A stretch of 64,000 bases of DNA from Bin87 sp965204685 (lineage in GTDB: Bacteria; Chloroflexota; Dehalococcoidia; Lucifugimonadales; UBA3495): NCBI GenBank assembly GCA_965204685.1, contig OZ242004.1, positions 930,001 through 994,000 of the forward strand. Direction: 5' to 3'. A program made the position numbers and the translations under genes. The notes below the pieces were generated by a model. The model saw nothing but the letters and a program-made list of their open reading frames with translations, ran no database searches and was not told where the DNA came from. Of the stretch, positions 17,507 to 25,431 are shown in pieces. Numbering within the stretch: position 1 is the stretch's first letter; every line of letters starts with the position of its first letter.

Positions 17507-18286
17507 ATGGCAAACTTCACCGAGGAAACCATCTCCGTCGCCGGCGGCAACCTGCAGGTGTACAAGGGCGGCAGCGGCGACCCATTGCTGGTGCTGCACG
17601 GCGCCGGCGGCAACGCCGGCCCCCGTCGTTACGCCCAGGCCCTGGCCGAGAAGTTCACCGTCTACCTGCCCTCTCATCCCGGCTATGGCAAGAGCGACCG
17701 CCCCGGCTGGGTGGAAACCATGCAGGACCTGGCCTGCTTCTACACCTGGTACCAGGAGCAGGAAGGGCTGGAAAACGTGCGCGCCATCGGCTTCTCCATG
17801 GGCGGCTGGCTGGCCGCCGAGATGCTGTCTATGACCGGCCACGCCTTCAGCAAGGTGATGCTGGTGGGCGCCGCCGGCGTCAAGCCGGTCGATGGCGAGA
17901 TCACTGACATCTTCATCATCAGCCCGGCGCAGATCCGAGAGTTGGCCTACCACGACCCCAGCCAGGTGCCCGAATGGGACGAGATGTTCGGCTCCGACCC
18001 GACGCCGGAGCAGACCGAGCAGGCGGAAAGCGACCGGGAGATGTCCATCCGTCTGACCTGGCGCCCCTACATGCACAATCCGCGCCTGCCGGCCAAGCTG
18101 GCGCGCGTCAGCATCCCGACCCATATCGTGTGGGGCGAGAACGACAACCTCGTCCCGGTGGAATGCGCCGACCTGTACCAGCAGGCCCTCGCCGGCTCCC
18201 AGGTCACGGTGTTCCCCAACTGTGGCCACTCACCGCAGATCGAAAAGCCCGACGACTTCGTGCAGACGGCGCTGGCCTTCCTTTAG
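17507..18286 (+). CDS. Alpha/beta-fold hydrolase
   Basis: A 259-residue hydrolase. LLVLHGAGGNAG is the oxyanion-hole HG motif, IGFSMGGW (about 99-106) holds the nucleophile Ser, HIVWGENDNLVP the acidic residue, and NCGHSPQIEKPDDF the catalytic His. These match C-C bond or ester hydrolases such as MhpC/BphD relatives. The start is the ATG at 17507 after AAGGAG. It follows an LLM oxidoreductase and precedes a Uma2 gene. Confidence 0.9.
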   Translation: MANFTEETISVAGGNLQVYKGGSGDPLLVLHGAGGNAGPRRYAQALAEKFTVYLPSHPGYGKSDRPGWVETMQDLACFYTWYQEQEGLENVRAIGFSMGGWLAAEMLSMTGHAFSKVMLVGAAGVKPVDGEITDIFIISPAQIRELAYHDPSQVPEWDEMFGSDPTPEQTEQAESDREMSIRLTWRPYMHNPRLPAKLARVSIPTHIVWGENDNLVPVECADLYQQALAGSQVTVFPNCGHSPQIEKPDDFVQTALAFL

Positions 18287-18322
18287 GCCGGCGCTCGTCG
18301 CTCCCAGGCACGGGAGGCAATC

Positions 18323-18889
18323 ATGGCCACCACTCCCATCGGCGAGAAGCTGCTGACCGCCGACGAATTTCTGCGGCTGTGCGAACAGCGGGTTATCAAG
18401 GGTGAATTGGTAAAGGGGGTAGTACAGGAAACCGTGTCAGCAGGTGGAGAGCATGGCGAAGTTGCCGCTGGCATGACCGGCGAACTCCGATCTCACGTCC
18501 GTCCCAGGCGCCTGGGACGAGTAGCAACCTCTGACGTTGGTGTCCGATTGGAACGTGACCCTGACACGGTACGCGAGCCGGATGTAGCTTACTTCTCGGC
18601 AGAGACGCTGCCGCTGGACGTCAAGGTTCGCGGCTTCTACGAAGTTGTCCCTGATCTGGTCGTCGAGGTAGTCTCGCCCAACGACAGCCCGCAATACGTG
18701 GCTGACCGGGTGGCGATGTGGCTGAGCCACGGCGTTCGGCTGGTATGGGTCGTGTACCCGGTGGCCCGCACCGTGGCTGCCCATCAATCGGAGGGGCCGG
18801 CCGTCATCTACACCGAGGACGACGAGTTGGACGGCGGATCAGTGCTTCCCGAGTTCCGTTGTCAAGTGCGAGACATCCTGGACTCGTAA
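18323..18889 (+). CDS. Uma2-family (DUF820) endonuclease-like protein
   Basis: A 188-residue, canonical-length Uma2 protein: LTADEFLRLCEQ at the N-terminus, REPDVAYFS, then PDLVVEVVSPNDS (E-x-V-S catalytic strand) and HGVRLVWVVYPVARTV. It lacks the coiled-coil tail of the two copies at 11931 and 13902. It lies 36 nt downstream of the hydrolase gene with GGGAGG upstream of the ATG. Confidence 0.88.
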   Translation: MATTPIGEKLLTADEFLRLCEQRVIKGELVKGVVQETVSAGGEHGEVAAGMTGELRSHVRPRRLGRVATSDVGVRLERDPDTVREPDVAYFSAETLPLDVKVRGFYEVVPDLVVEVVSPNDSPQYVADRVAMWLSHGVRLVWVVYPVARTVAAHQSEGPAVIYTEDDELDGGSVLPEFRCQVRDILDS

Positions 18890-18915
18890 AGCCGAACCCA
18901 CTTTACGTACGCGAA

Positions 18916-20268
18916 TCACTCCACCGCGTGCAGTAGCCCGTCGGTGGTTCGCACGTATAACCTGCCGCCGGCGTAGGCCGGCGGCAATTCTATGGATCCG
19001 CCCAGGTCCAGCTTCCACAACATCGAGCCGTCCGCCCGGTTCAGGCAGTACACCAGGCCGTCCCGCGCGCCGAAGTAGATGCGGTCTTCCAGTATGATCG
19101 GGGAACTGACAACCCCGCCGTCCGCCTGGAACCGCCACAACTGGTGGTCGGTCAACGCCTCCCTGGCGTAAAACAATCCGTCACTGTCACCGACGTAATA
19201 CACGCCATCGGCAATGGCGGGCGAGGACACTATCCCCTGCGTGTGCCGCTCCTCCGGCGCGAACCGCCACCGCTCTCCCCGCTGGGCCGGCGGCGGCGGC
19301 ACCCCCGGAACCTGCCAGATCCACATCTGGAACCAGGCTCGCTTGATCCAGTACAGCCCCGGCATCCCCTTCACCCCCGTGTTGATGGCGTAAAGCGTCC
19401 CACCGGACGGGAAATACACGGTGTCACCCGTCACCACCGGCGGCCCCTCGGCCGAGCCGGCGGTCAGAAAACGGAACCGCCGCCGACCGTCGTCCGCGTC
19501 GATGAAGTACAGGTTGCCCTCGTCGTCAGTAACGTAGAGCCTATCGCCGCGCAGCGTGGGCGTGGTCTTCACGTTGCCCTTGAGCTTGTGCTTCCAGAGC
19601 TGTTCGCCGGTCTGGGCGTCCAAGCCGTAGATGATGTTGCCCGCGGAAGTCACGTAGGCCACTCCGCCATGCACCAGCGCCGCTGCCGAGATGGGCAGGT
19701 AAGCCTTGAAATCCCACGCCTGTTCGCCGGTGTCCTGGTCCAGCGCGAGCATCCGGTGGTTGGTCAGGCCCACGAACACCAGGTCGTTGTTGGCGATGGT
19801 GGTGGCATGGTCCATGGGGCCGGGCGTTTCCACCGACCACAGTCGCTCTCCCGTGCCGGCATCGAGAGCCGATACCTGGAAGTGTCCGCCAACGAACACC
19901 TTGCCGTCCGCCGCCAGCGGCGCGGAACGAGTGTAGGGCCCCAGATCCTGAGACCAGGCGCGGCGGCCGGCGGGTTGTTCTTCCACCTCGGGAATGAATC
20001 CGTTGAGACTGGTGCCATAACCCAGCATCGACCAGCGCCCGGTGTTGGACGCGGAAGACGCGGCAGCCGACGGGCTTCCCGCAAACCACCGCGCCGGATT
20101 GGGCAGGCTGAACCAGAATATCCACCCCAGTATGGCCACCAGCAGCAGCACCCCGGCCGTAACGGCTGGCTTCAGCAGGCGCATCCGGTAGCGACGCCGG
20201 GCGGTGCGCTGGCTGCGTTCGACCCAGTCGGGAAACTCTGCCTGGTGTTCCTGTTCCTGCGTACTCAC
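18916..20268 (-). CDS. Membrane-anchored PQQ-like beta-propeller protein
   Basis: A 450-residue protein with one transmembrane anchor (about 33-53, AVTAGVLLLVAILGWIFWF) and an extracytoplasmic domain. The domain contains repeated blades of the form A-D-G-x-V-Y-V-G and L-D-A-x-T-G-E-x-L-W. Seven or eight blades fit the length, similar to BamB or PQQ-dependent dehydrogenase propellers, but no PQQ enzyme active site is visible. A scaffold or binding role is likely. Confidence 0.85.
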   Translation of the reverse strand: MSTQEQEHQAEFPDWVERSQRTARRRYRMRLLKPAVTAGVLLLVAILGWIFWFSLPNPARWFAGSPSAAASSASNTGRWSMLGYGTSLNGFIPEVEEQPAGRRAWSQDLGPYTRSAPLAADGKVFVGGHFQVSALDAGTGERLWSVETPGPMDHATTIANNDLVFVGLTNHRMLALDQDTGEQAWDFKAYLPISAAALVHGGVAYVTSAGNIIYGLDAQTGEQLWKHKLKGNVKTTPTLRGDRLYVTDDEGNLYFIDADDGRRRFRFLTAGSAEGPPVVTGDTVYFPSGGTLYAINTGVKGMPGLYWIKRAWFQMWIWQVPGVPPPPAQRGERWRFAPEERHTQGIVSSPAIADGVYYVGDSDGLFYAREALTDHQLWRFQADGGVVSSPIILEDRIYFGARDGLVYCLNRADGSMLWKLDLGGSIELPPAYAGGRLYVRTTDGLLHAVE

Positions 20269-20280
20269 TTTCCATCAACC

Positions 20281-20372
20281 TGTCATTGCGAGCGGAGCGT
20301 GGCAATCTCGTTGCCGAGGAGTCGCCGCTCAGTCCGCGAGATTGCCACGTCGCTTCGCTCCTCGCAATGACA
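20281..20372. repeat. Inverted pair of TCATTGCGAG-type palindromic repeats
   Basis: TGTCATTGCGAG begins at 20281 and its reverse complement CTCGCAATGACA ends at 20372. The inner parts are also complementary (GGCAATCTCG and CGAGATTGCC). Other single or paired copies are at 46190-46218, 54019-54047, 54180-54208 and 61680-61773. Confidence 0.85.
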
Positions 20373-20424
20373 AACCGGGTACGCGTGAGGGTATTCCTGT
20401 TCCTGCATGTTGGTTAATACACTG

Positions 20425-20452
20425 GTAGGGGCGAATGATTATTCGCCCCTAC
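20425..20452. repeat. Perfect 12-bp palindrome with 4-nt loop
   Basis: GTAGGGGCGAAT and ATTCGCCCCTAC flank GATT. It lies between oppC and the beta-propeller gene, and may act as a bidirectional transcript end or be another dispersed repeat. Confidence 0.7.
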
Positions 20453-20480
20453 ATTCTAGCCTCAAAATTGGCTGTGGTCC

Positions 20481-21578
20481 CTACACATTGCGCTGCTTGG
20501 GATCCAAACGGTCACGCAGCCAGTCACCGAGCAGGTTCACGGACAGCACGGTGAACAGGATCGCCAGGCCGGGGAAGAAGGAGACCCACCAGGAGTCGAT
20601 GATGAGCTCGCGCCCGTCTGCCACCATGACGCCCCACGCGGGATTCGGCCGGGGGATGCCCGCGCCCAGGAAGCTCAGGCCGGCTTCCAGCAGGATCACG
20701 AAACCCAGCTGGAGGGTCGCCAGCACGATGATGGTGTTCACCAGGTTCGGGAAGATGTGGCGCAGCATGATCCTGATTTCCGACGAGCCGGCCACCTTCG
20801 CCCTGGCGACGAAGTCCTGCGTCTTCAGCGCCAGCGTCTCGCCGCGAATCAGCCGAGCGTAGCGCGACCAGAGGAACAGACACACCACGATGAGCACGTT
20901 TTCGATCCGTGGCCCCAACGTGGCCGCCAGCACCAGCGCCACCAGGATCAGCGAGATCGACAGTGACATGTCCACCAGTCGCATCACCAGCGTGTCCACC
21001 CAGCCGCCGAAATAGCCGGCCAGGATGCCCAGCACCGTGCCGATCAGCCCCGACACGAAGATCGCCATCATCGACACCACCAGCGCCAGTCGCGCCCCGT
21101 GCACGATGCGGCTGAATATGTCCATGCCGTTCTTGTCCGTGCCCAGCAGGTACTTGGACTGGCCTCCGGGTTTGACCACGATCTGGATCTGGTCACCCAG
21201 TACCGGGGCCTCGCCCTCAGCCTTGCCCACCACGGTGGCGTCGCCGATGCGGACGGTCCGCTCCGCGTCGCTCAGCTTGATTTCGTTCTGGCGATTGTCC
21301 CGGTTCACCCGCTCCACAACCGTGCGCACGGACACCACGTCGCCGGACCAGGCCGGCGGAACCAGGCGGTCGTCCAGATCCCCGCGTCTCGGATTGTGGG
21401 GAGCGATCAGCTCAGCGAAAACTGCCGGTATGAGCAGGAACACCAGTAGCATCGTAACCGGGAACAGGGGCAGCCGGCGTATTTCCGAGATCCAATGACG
21501 GATCCTGGCCAGAGCGCCAGGGCGTACTGCTGCTTCCGAGACGGGACTGGCTGGAGCCGGCGCTGTGGTGATAGCCAT
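20481..21578 (-). CDS. Peptide/nickel-type ABC transporter permease (DppC/OppC)
   Basis: A 365-residue inner-membrane permease. After an N-terminal TM helix (about 38-58) comes a periplasmic insertion of about 100 residues, then LLGTDKNGMDIFSRIVHGAR and five further TM helices. The cytoplasmic coupling loop FVARAKVAGSSEIRIMLRH matches the EAA motif region, and LEAGLSFLGAGIPRPNPAWG is the DppC hallmark. It is last in the leftward operon SBP-(GIY-YIG insertion)-DppB-DppC. Confidence 0.92.
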   Translation of the reverse strand: MAITTAPAPASPVSEAAVRPGALARIRHWISEIRRLPLFPVTMLLVFLLIPAVFAELIAPHNPRRGDLDDRLVPPAWSGDVVSVRTVVERVNRDNRQNEIKLSDAERTVRIGDATVVGKAEGEAPVLGDQIQIVVKPGGQSKYLLGTDKNGMDIFSRIVHGARLALVVSMMAIFVSGLIGTVLGILAGYFGGWVDTLVMRLVDMSLSISLILVALVLAATLGPRIENVLIVVCLFLWSRYARLIRGETLALKTQDFVARAKVAGSSEIRIMLRHIFPNLVNTIIVLATLQLGFVILLEAGLSFLGAGIPRPNPAWGVMVADGRELIIDSWWVSFFPGLAILFTVLSVNLLGDWLRDRLDPKQRNV

Positions 21579-21646
21579 GTCTCACTCTCCACCGTTGGCT
21601 ATTGTGTTTGTCGATATCAATGCGGCTTTCTTCCGTGCGCGCTCGC

Positions 21647-22570
21647 CTACGTGTAGCGGATCCGGGGATCCAGGTACGCGTAGAGTATGTCCACGATCAG
21701 GTTCGCGAAGATGTAGATGGACGATCCGATGATCACCACCGCCTGCAGCACCTGGAAGTCGCGCCCGCGCACGGCGCCCACCGCCAACTGGCCCACGCCC
21801 GGCCACGAGAACACCGTCTCCACAATCACCGTGCCCGTGAACAGCCCGCCGATGATGATGGCGAAGTAGGTCAGTGGCGCGATGAAGGCGTTGCGGAGAC
21901 AGTGCTTCCAAATGACCTTCCACTCCGGCACGCCCTTGATGCGCGCCAGCTTGACGAACTCGGTGTCCAGCACATCGAGCATCGAGGAGCGGATCAAGCG
22001 TAGCAGGGCCGCCACCTGGAAGAAGCCCAGGGTAAACGCCGGCATGATCATGTGGGCCAGGCCGCCCTTCCCGGACGACGGCAGCCAGCCGAGTTGCACC
22101 GCGAAGAGCCACAACAGCATGATGCCCAGCCAGAAACTCGGCACCGACTGCCCCAGGAAGGCCACTGCCTTGCCCTGGTAGTCCAGCCAGCCGTCCTTGC
22201 GCGCCGCCGTGATCACTCCCAGCGGCACCCCGAGGACCACGGCGATCACCATGGCCAGGCCACCCAGCTGAAGCGTGGCCGGGAAGCGGTCCATCACCAT
22301 GCCCATGGCGGTCTGTCCGCCAAAAGCGTAGGACTCGCCGAAATCGCCCTGAACGGCATTGCCCAGGAAGACCAGATAGCGCATGTGCAGCGGCTTGTCC
22401 AGGCCCCACTTTTCCTTGAGCGCGGCGATGTCCTCCGGGGTCGCCTCACCCATGGGCAGCATCACCGACGTGGGATCCCCGGTGATGTTGGAGAGCATGA
22501 ACACGATGATGCTCACCAGGAGCACGGCGATGATCGCCTGCCCAACGCGGAAGATTATGAACCGCTGCAT
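21647..22570 (-). CDS. Peptide/nickel-type ABC transporter permease (DppB/OppB)
   Basis: A 307-residue permease with six predicted TM helices. MQRFIIFRVGQAIIAVLLVS opens it, GLDKPLHMRYLVFLGNAVQG and GLPLGV-type segments follow, and the coupling loop EFVKLARIKGVPEWKVIWKH is the EAA motif. It ends DILYAYLDPRIRY as DppB proteins do. It is 68 nt upstream of the DppC gene. Confidence 0.92.
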   Translation of the reverse strand: MQRFIIFRVGQAIIAVLLVSIIVFMLSNITGDPTSVMLPMGEATPEDIAALKEKWGLDKPLHMRYLVFLGNAVQGDFGESYAFGGQTAMGMVMDRFPATLQLGGLAMVIAVVLGVPLGVITAARKDGWLDYQGKAVAFLGQSVPSFWLGIMLLWLFAVQLGWLPSSGKGGLAHMIMPAFTLGFFQVAALLRLIRSSMLDVLDTEFVKLARIKGVPEWKVIWKHCLRNAFIAPLTYFAIIIGGLFTGTVIVETVFSWPGVGQLAVGAVRGRDFQVLQAVVIIGSSIYIFANLIVDILYAYLDPRIRYT

Positions 22571-22622
22571 GATAGTCTCCTGATCAGATTACGTTGCCGA
22601 GCCGGTGGGTACAAGTTGCACG

Positions 22623-22886
22623 TTACCGGTCATGGCCGGTTTTCTCGCCGGCTCTCGGTCCAGCTGAGCCGTACTTTGTCAGGATTGCGTCCACGAATGG
22701 TTTGAGCACTCCCTCGGCTCCGATTATGGTAATCCCGACAACATTGTTTCCGTCTTCCGCGTCGTACAGGACAACGATGCCTGGCGCGATTTCTTCACCG
22801 TCCAGGACGCGCTTGCCCGTCTGTATGAATATGGTGTCTCCATCGGCGGCATACCCAATGGCGGCTTCCGGCGGCTGCGACGTCAT
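22623..22886 (-). CDS. DUF2283 family protein, N-terminus apparently displaced by a repeat
   Basis: An 87-residue protein. IGYAADGDTIFIQTG, EEIAPGIVVLYDAEDG and VLKPFVDAILTKYG align along their length with the DUF2283 protein at 35514. The first dozen residues of that relative are missing. Instead the frame runs upstream into the GTCATTCC palindrome at 22902. It lies inside the peptide-transporter operon. The start at 22886 (MTSQPPEAAIGYA) is tentative, and the gene may be a remnant. Confidence 0.6.
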   Translation of the reverse strand: MTSQPPEAAIGYAADGDTIFIQTGKRVLDGEEIAPGIVVLYDAEDGNNVVGITIIGAEGVLKPFVDAILTKYGSAGPRAGEKTGHDR

Positions 22887-22901
22887 TCCGGGCTGCACAC
22901 C

Positions 22902-23257
22902 GTCATTCCGGCGAAAGCCGGAATCCATGTCACGAGATGTGCGCATACAAATCCCGCCAAGACGGATTTCCCTGCTCGATCAATTCAACCTTCCAAGCGC
23001 GTTTCCATTCTTTGAGCCGCTTCTCCCGAGTGATCGCACTTTCCATCGTTTCGTGTACCTCGTACCAGACCAAGGTATGAGTACCATATCGTTTAGTGAA
23101 CCCCGGTACCAGGTCGCTCTTATGTTGCCAGGCCCGTTGGACAAGGTCGGAAGTTACTCCGATGTACAGCGTACCGTTGGGCTTGTTGGCCATTATGTAG
23201 ACGCAGGGTTGTTTCATGTCGGCGGTTTTTCTGGATTCCGGCTTTCGCCGGAATGAC
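22902..23257 (-). mobile_element. 356-bp element: GIY-YIG gene between perfect 25-bp inverted repeats
   Basis: The left end (22902-22926) starts GTCATTCCGGCGAAAG and the right end (23233-23257) is its exact reverse complement over 25 bp. Each end is itself a hairpin (ATTCCGGC-GAAA-GCCGGAAT). The only gene between them encodes a GIY-YIG nuclease. The element splits the SBP gene from DppB and abuts a 5'-altered DUF2283 gene. Two gene-less pairs of the same ends are at 53899-53975 and 61798-61896. Confidence 0.7.
22930..23217 (-). CDS. GIY-YIG nuclease domain protein
   Basis: A 95-residue single-domain GIY-YIG protein: VYIMANKPNGTLYIGVTSD (about 6-24) gives the GIY-YIG strands, VQRAWQHK contains the catalytic Arg, and MESAITREKRLKEWKR has the catalytic Glu region. 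The family includes YhbQ-like proteins and homing-type nucleases. It fills almost all the space between the 25-bp inverted repeats at 22902 and 23233, which suggests it acts on or moves them. Confidence 0.88.
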   Translation of the reverse strand: MKQPCVYIMANKPNGTLYIGVTSDLVQRAWQHKSDLVPGFTKRYGTHTLVWYEVHETMESAITREKRLKEWKRAWKVELIEQGNPSWRDLYAHIS

Positions 23258-23268
23258 GGGTGGAACGC

Positions 23269-25089
23269 CTAACGCGCCGCCTTGGCATACTCCAGGTGCC
23301 CGAACACTCCGGTCAGGCTGCCGAACTTGTACTCCGCCACCTCTTCCGGGTTCACCACCAGCGTGGCGCGGACGTTGACGATGGGGATGGTGCGGTAGTT
23401 GTCGTAGATGTGGTCGCCCATCTCCTGCGCCAGCCGGTGCCGTTCGGTGGGATCCGTTTCCTTCAGCAGGGCCTCGTAGTTGTCGTCGTAGATCTGGTGC
23501 TCGATGTAGGCCACGCCGCCGCCCGGCAGGCCCGTTTCCGGATTGACATCGCCGGTGTAGTAGTAGATCCGCGCGTTGGCGTTGATCTGCCGGATGGTCT
23601 GGCGCACCGGCAGGATGAAGTGGGCGTCGTGCTGGTCGCGGAAGGCGTCCAGCGCCCGCGCGAATTCAACCTCCACCAGCTTCACGTCGATGCCGATGTC
23701 CTGGAAGGACTGCGCCACCGTCTGCGCCACCTCAATGGTCTCCGGCAGACCGGGCAGGCTGCTCTGCCACACTTCCATGTAGAAACGGTTCTGGCCGTTG
23801 TCGCCGGGGTAGCCGGCCTCGTCCAGGAGCTGTTTCGCCTTTTCCGGATCGTAACCGTACCTTTCGTCAAACTCCTCAGCCCAGCGCGGGTTCCAGCCCT
23901 CCAGCGTGTCGTGGAAGATGGTGTTGTACATGGGCTCGCCGCGGCCCTTGAACAGCTCGTTGATGATCTGCTCGCGGTCGATGGCCCGGTTCATGGCCTC
24001 CCGGACCAGCTTTCCGGTCTCCCCCGCCGCGGTCCACGGTTCGGTGTCGGGGCTCCAGTTCACCTCGCTGAGCTCGTACTGCCCGAAGGGCATGATGGTC
24101 AGCCCCACCGAAGGCAGCGGGCTCTCGAAAACCTCCATGCCCTCGTCGATAGCCTGCTGGTGCAGCACCTTGGGAATATCGACCATGTTGGCCTCGCCGG
24201 TGAGCAGCATGGCCAGACGGGTCAGGTCCTCCGGCGTAGTGCTGATCCGCATCCGCTTGAATTCGGGGTTCACCCGCCAGTGGTCGTAGGGCACCGCCTC
24301 GTACTCGGTGTACTCCTTGAGCTCCCGGTTCACGAACTGGAAGCCGCCGGTTCCGGCCGGCCCGCTCTCGAACATCGCGTCGCCTTCTTCCGCGTGCTGG
24401 GCCGAGCTGCGAACCGCCGCGCACGGCACCACCAGGATGTTGAACCACCAGTCGGCGACGTCAACCTGGGGCTGGGCCAGCGTCATCTTCAGGGTGTAGT
24501 CGTCGATGACTTCCGCCTTGCCGGCGTCGATCATTTCCGTCATGGAGTCGTACCCCATGAACTTCTTCAGGGGCCCCTTGCAGCCGGCCAACGGGTCGGA
24601 CATCTGCTGGTCGATGGTGAAGATCAGGTCTTTGACAGTGAACTCACCCCAGCCGAAGTGCATCTGGACGCCTTCCTGCAGGTAGAAGGTGTACTCGGAG
24701 GCGTCAGGGCTGACATCCCATTCCCGCGCCAACTGGGGCAGAATGGTGGAGACGCCGGTGTCGGGCGAGATGGTGGTCGGGTTTTCCCAGATGGGCCGGA
24801 ACACCAGGTGCCCGCTGCTGGTGGCCAGCCAGGGGAAGTAGGTGTCCTGGGGCAGCGGGGTCACAGCCATGTGGAGGTAGGTGTCCTCATCGGCCATGGC
24901 CGGCATGGTCGTGGGCTCGGGAGCGGCGGTGGCCGCGGCCTGAGCCGGGGCCGCCGGGGCCTCGGTGGCTGCCGGCGCAGCGGCCGGCTCCGCAGCCGTG
25001 CCGCCACAGGCGACAATCACGGACAGGAATACAATCAGCAGGGGAACTGCGGCTATGCGCGACGCGTTTCGTATACTGCGAACTGCCAT
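23269..25089 (-). CDS. Peptide/nickel ABC transporter substrate-binding lipoprotein
   Basis: A 606-residue family 5 solute-binding protein. The N-terminus is a lipoprotein signal with lipobox VIVACGG (Cys near residue 28), followed by an Ala/Pro-rich linker. Typical DppA/OppA features are LAREWDVSPDASEYTFYLQE, LVREAMNRAIDREQIINELF and YDPEKAKQLLDEAGYPGD. GGAGGT precedes the ATG at 25089, and a strong promoter lies about 45 nt upstream. It heads the leftward transport operon; the matching ATPases may be those at 29472 and 30582. Confidence 0.93.
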   Translation of the reverse strand: MAVRSIRNASRIAAVPLLIVFLSVIVACGGTAAEPAAAPAATEAPAAPAQAAATAAPEPTTMPAMADEDTYLHMAVTPLPQDTYFPWLATSSGHLVFRPIWENPTTISPDTGVSTILPQLAREWDVSPDASEYTFYLQEGVQMHFGWGEFTVKDLIFTIDQQMSDPLAGCKGPLKKFMGYDSMTEMIDAGKAEVIDDYTLKMTLAQPQVDVADWWFNILVVPCAAVRSSAQHAEEGDAMFESGPAGTGGFQFVNRELKEYTEYEAVPYDHWRVNPEFKRMRISTTPEDLTRLAMLLTGEANMVDIPKVLHQQAIDEGMEVFESPLPSVGLTIMPFGQYELSEVNWSPDTEPWTAAGETGKLVREAMNRAIDREQIINELFKGRGEPMYNTIFHDTLEGWNPRWAEEFDERYGYDPEKAKQLLDEAGYPGDNGQNRFYMEVWQSSLPGLPETIEVAQTVAQSFQDIGIDVKLVEVEFARALDAFRDQHDAHFILPVRQTIRQINANARIYYYTGDVNPETGLPGGGVAYIEHQIYDDNYEALLKETDPTERHRLAQEMGDHIYDNYRTIPIVNVRATLVVNPEEVAEYKFGSLTGVFGHLEYAKAAR

Positions 25090-25133
25090 GCGGATACCTC
25101 CGTATCAGTCAGCGGATTCCCGTGTGCCGCCAA

Positions 25134-25162
25134 ACATTAGCATCGGCAATAACTGATGTCAA
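25134..25162 (-). promoter_or_regulatory. Promoter of the peptide-binding protein operon
   Basis: TTGACA (25157-25162) and TAATGT (25134-25139) with a 17-bp spacer place the start near 25127, 38 nt before the coding start. Between here and 25431 I see no gene and no clear rightward promoter. Confidence 0.7.
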
Positions 25163-25431
25163 ATATTCGTTCCGGTGATAATGTACGGGGTGTAAAATAT
25201 CCAAATCAATGCTGATTGAGTTGGTTCTCGTTGTCGAACGGTTTCATACCGAGCGGTATCGTCACCGTGACAACGCTTTGCGGACGTGGCAGAACCTCCG
25301 GTTAGATTGCGTGGTTTTACGTCGGCTTAATGCCTTTCGGATTGCCGTTGCAAGGGCGCATCTGCGACCATATACTCCCGCGCGGTTATCCTGTTGGCGA
25401 AGCAATACTCGCATTAGCGGTTTACCCAGTC

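Noticed and set aside
16155..17513. Long leftward reading frame of 452 codons
   Set aside because: It is antisense to the LLM oxidoreductase gene at 16227.
20281..20372. CRISPR array
   Set aside because: The repeats are inverted, not direct and evenly spaced; no cas genes are in the window.
22623..22946. A 107-residue DUF2283 protein starting inside the repeat
   Set aside because: The first 20 residues are translated palindrome (F-R-R-N-D type) and have no match in the intact relative at 35514, so the shorter start is preferred.
23260..25140. Long rightward reading frame of 626 codons
   Set aside because: It is antisense to the peptide-binding lipoprotein gene, and the His/Val/Gly-rich translation has no domain.
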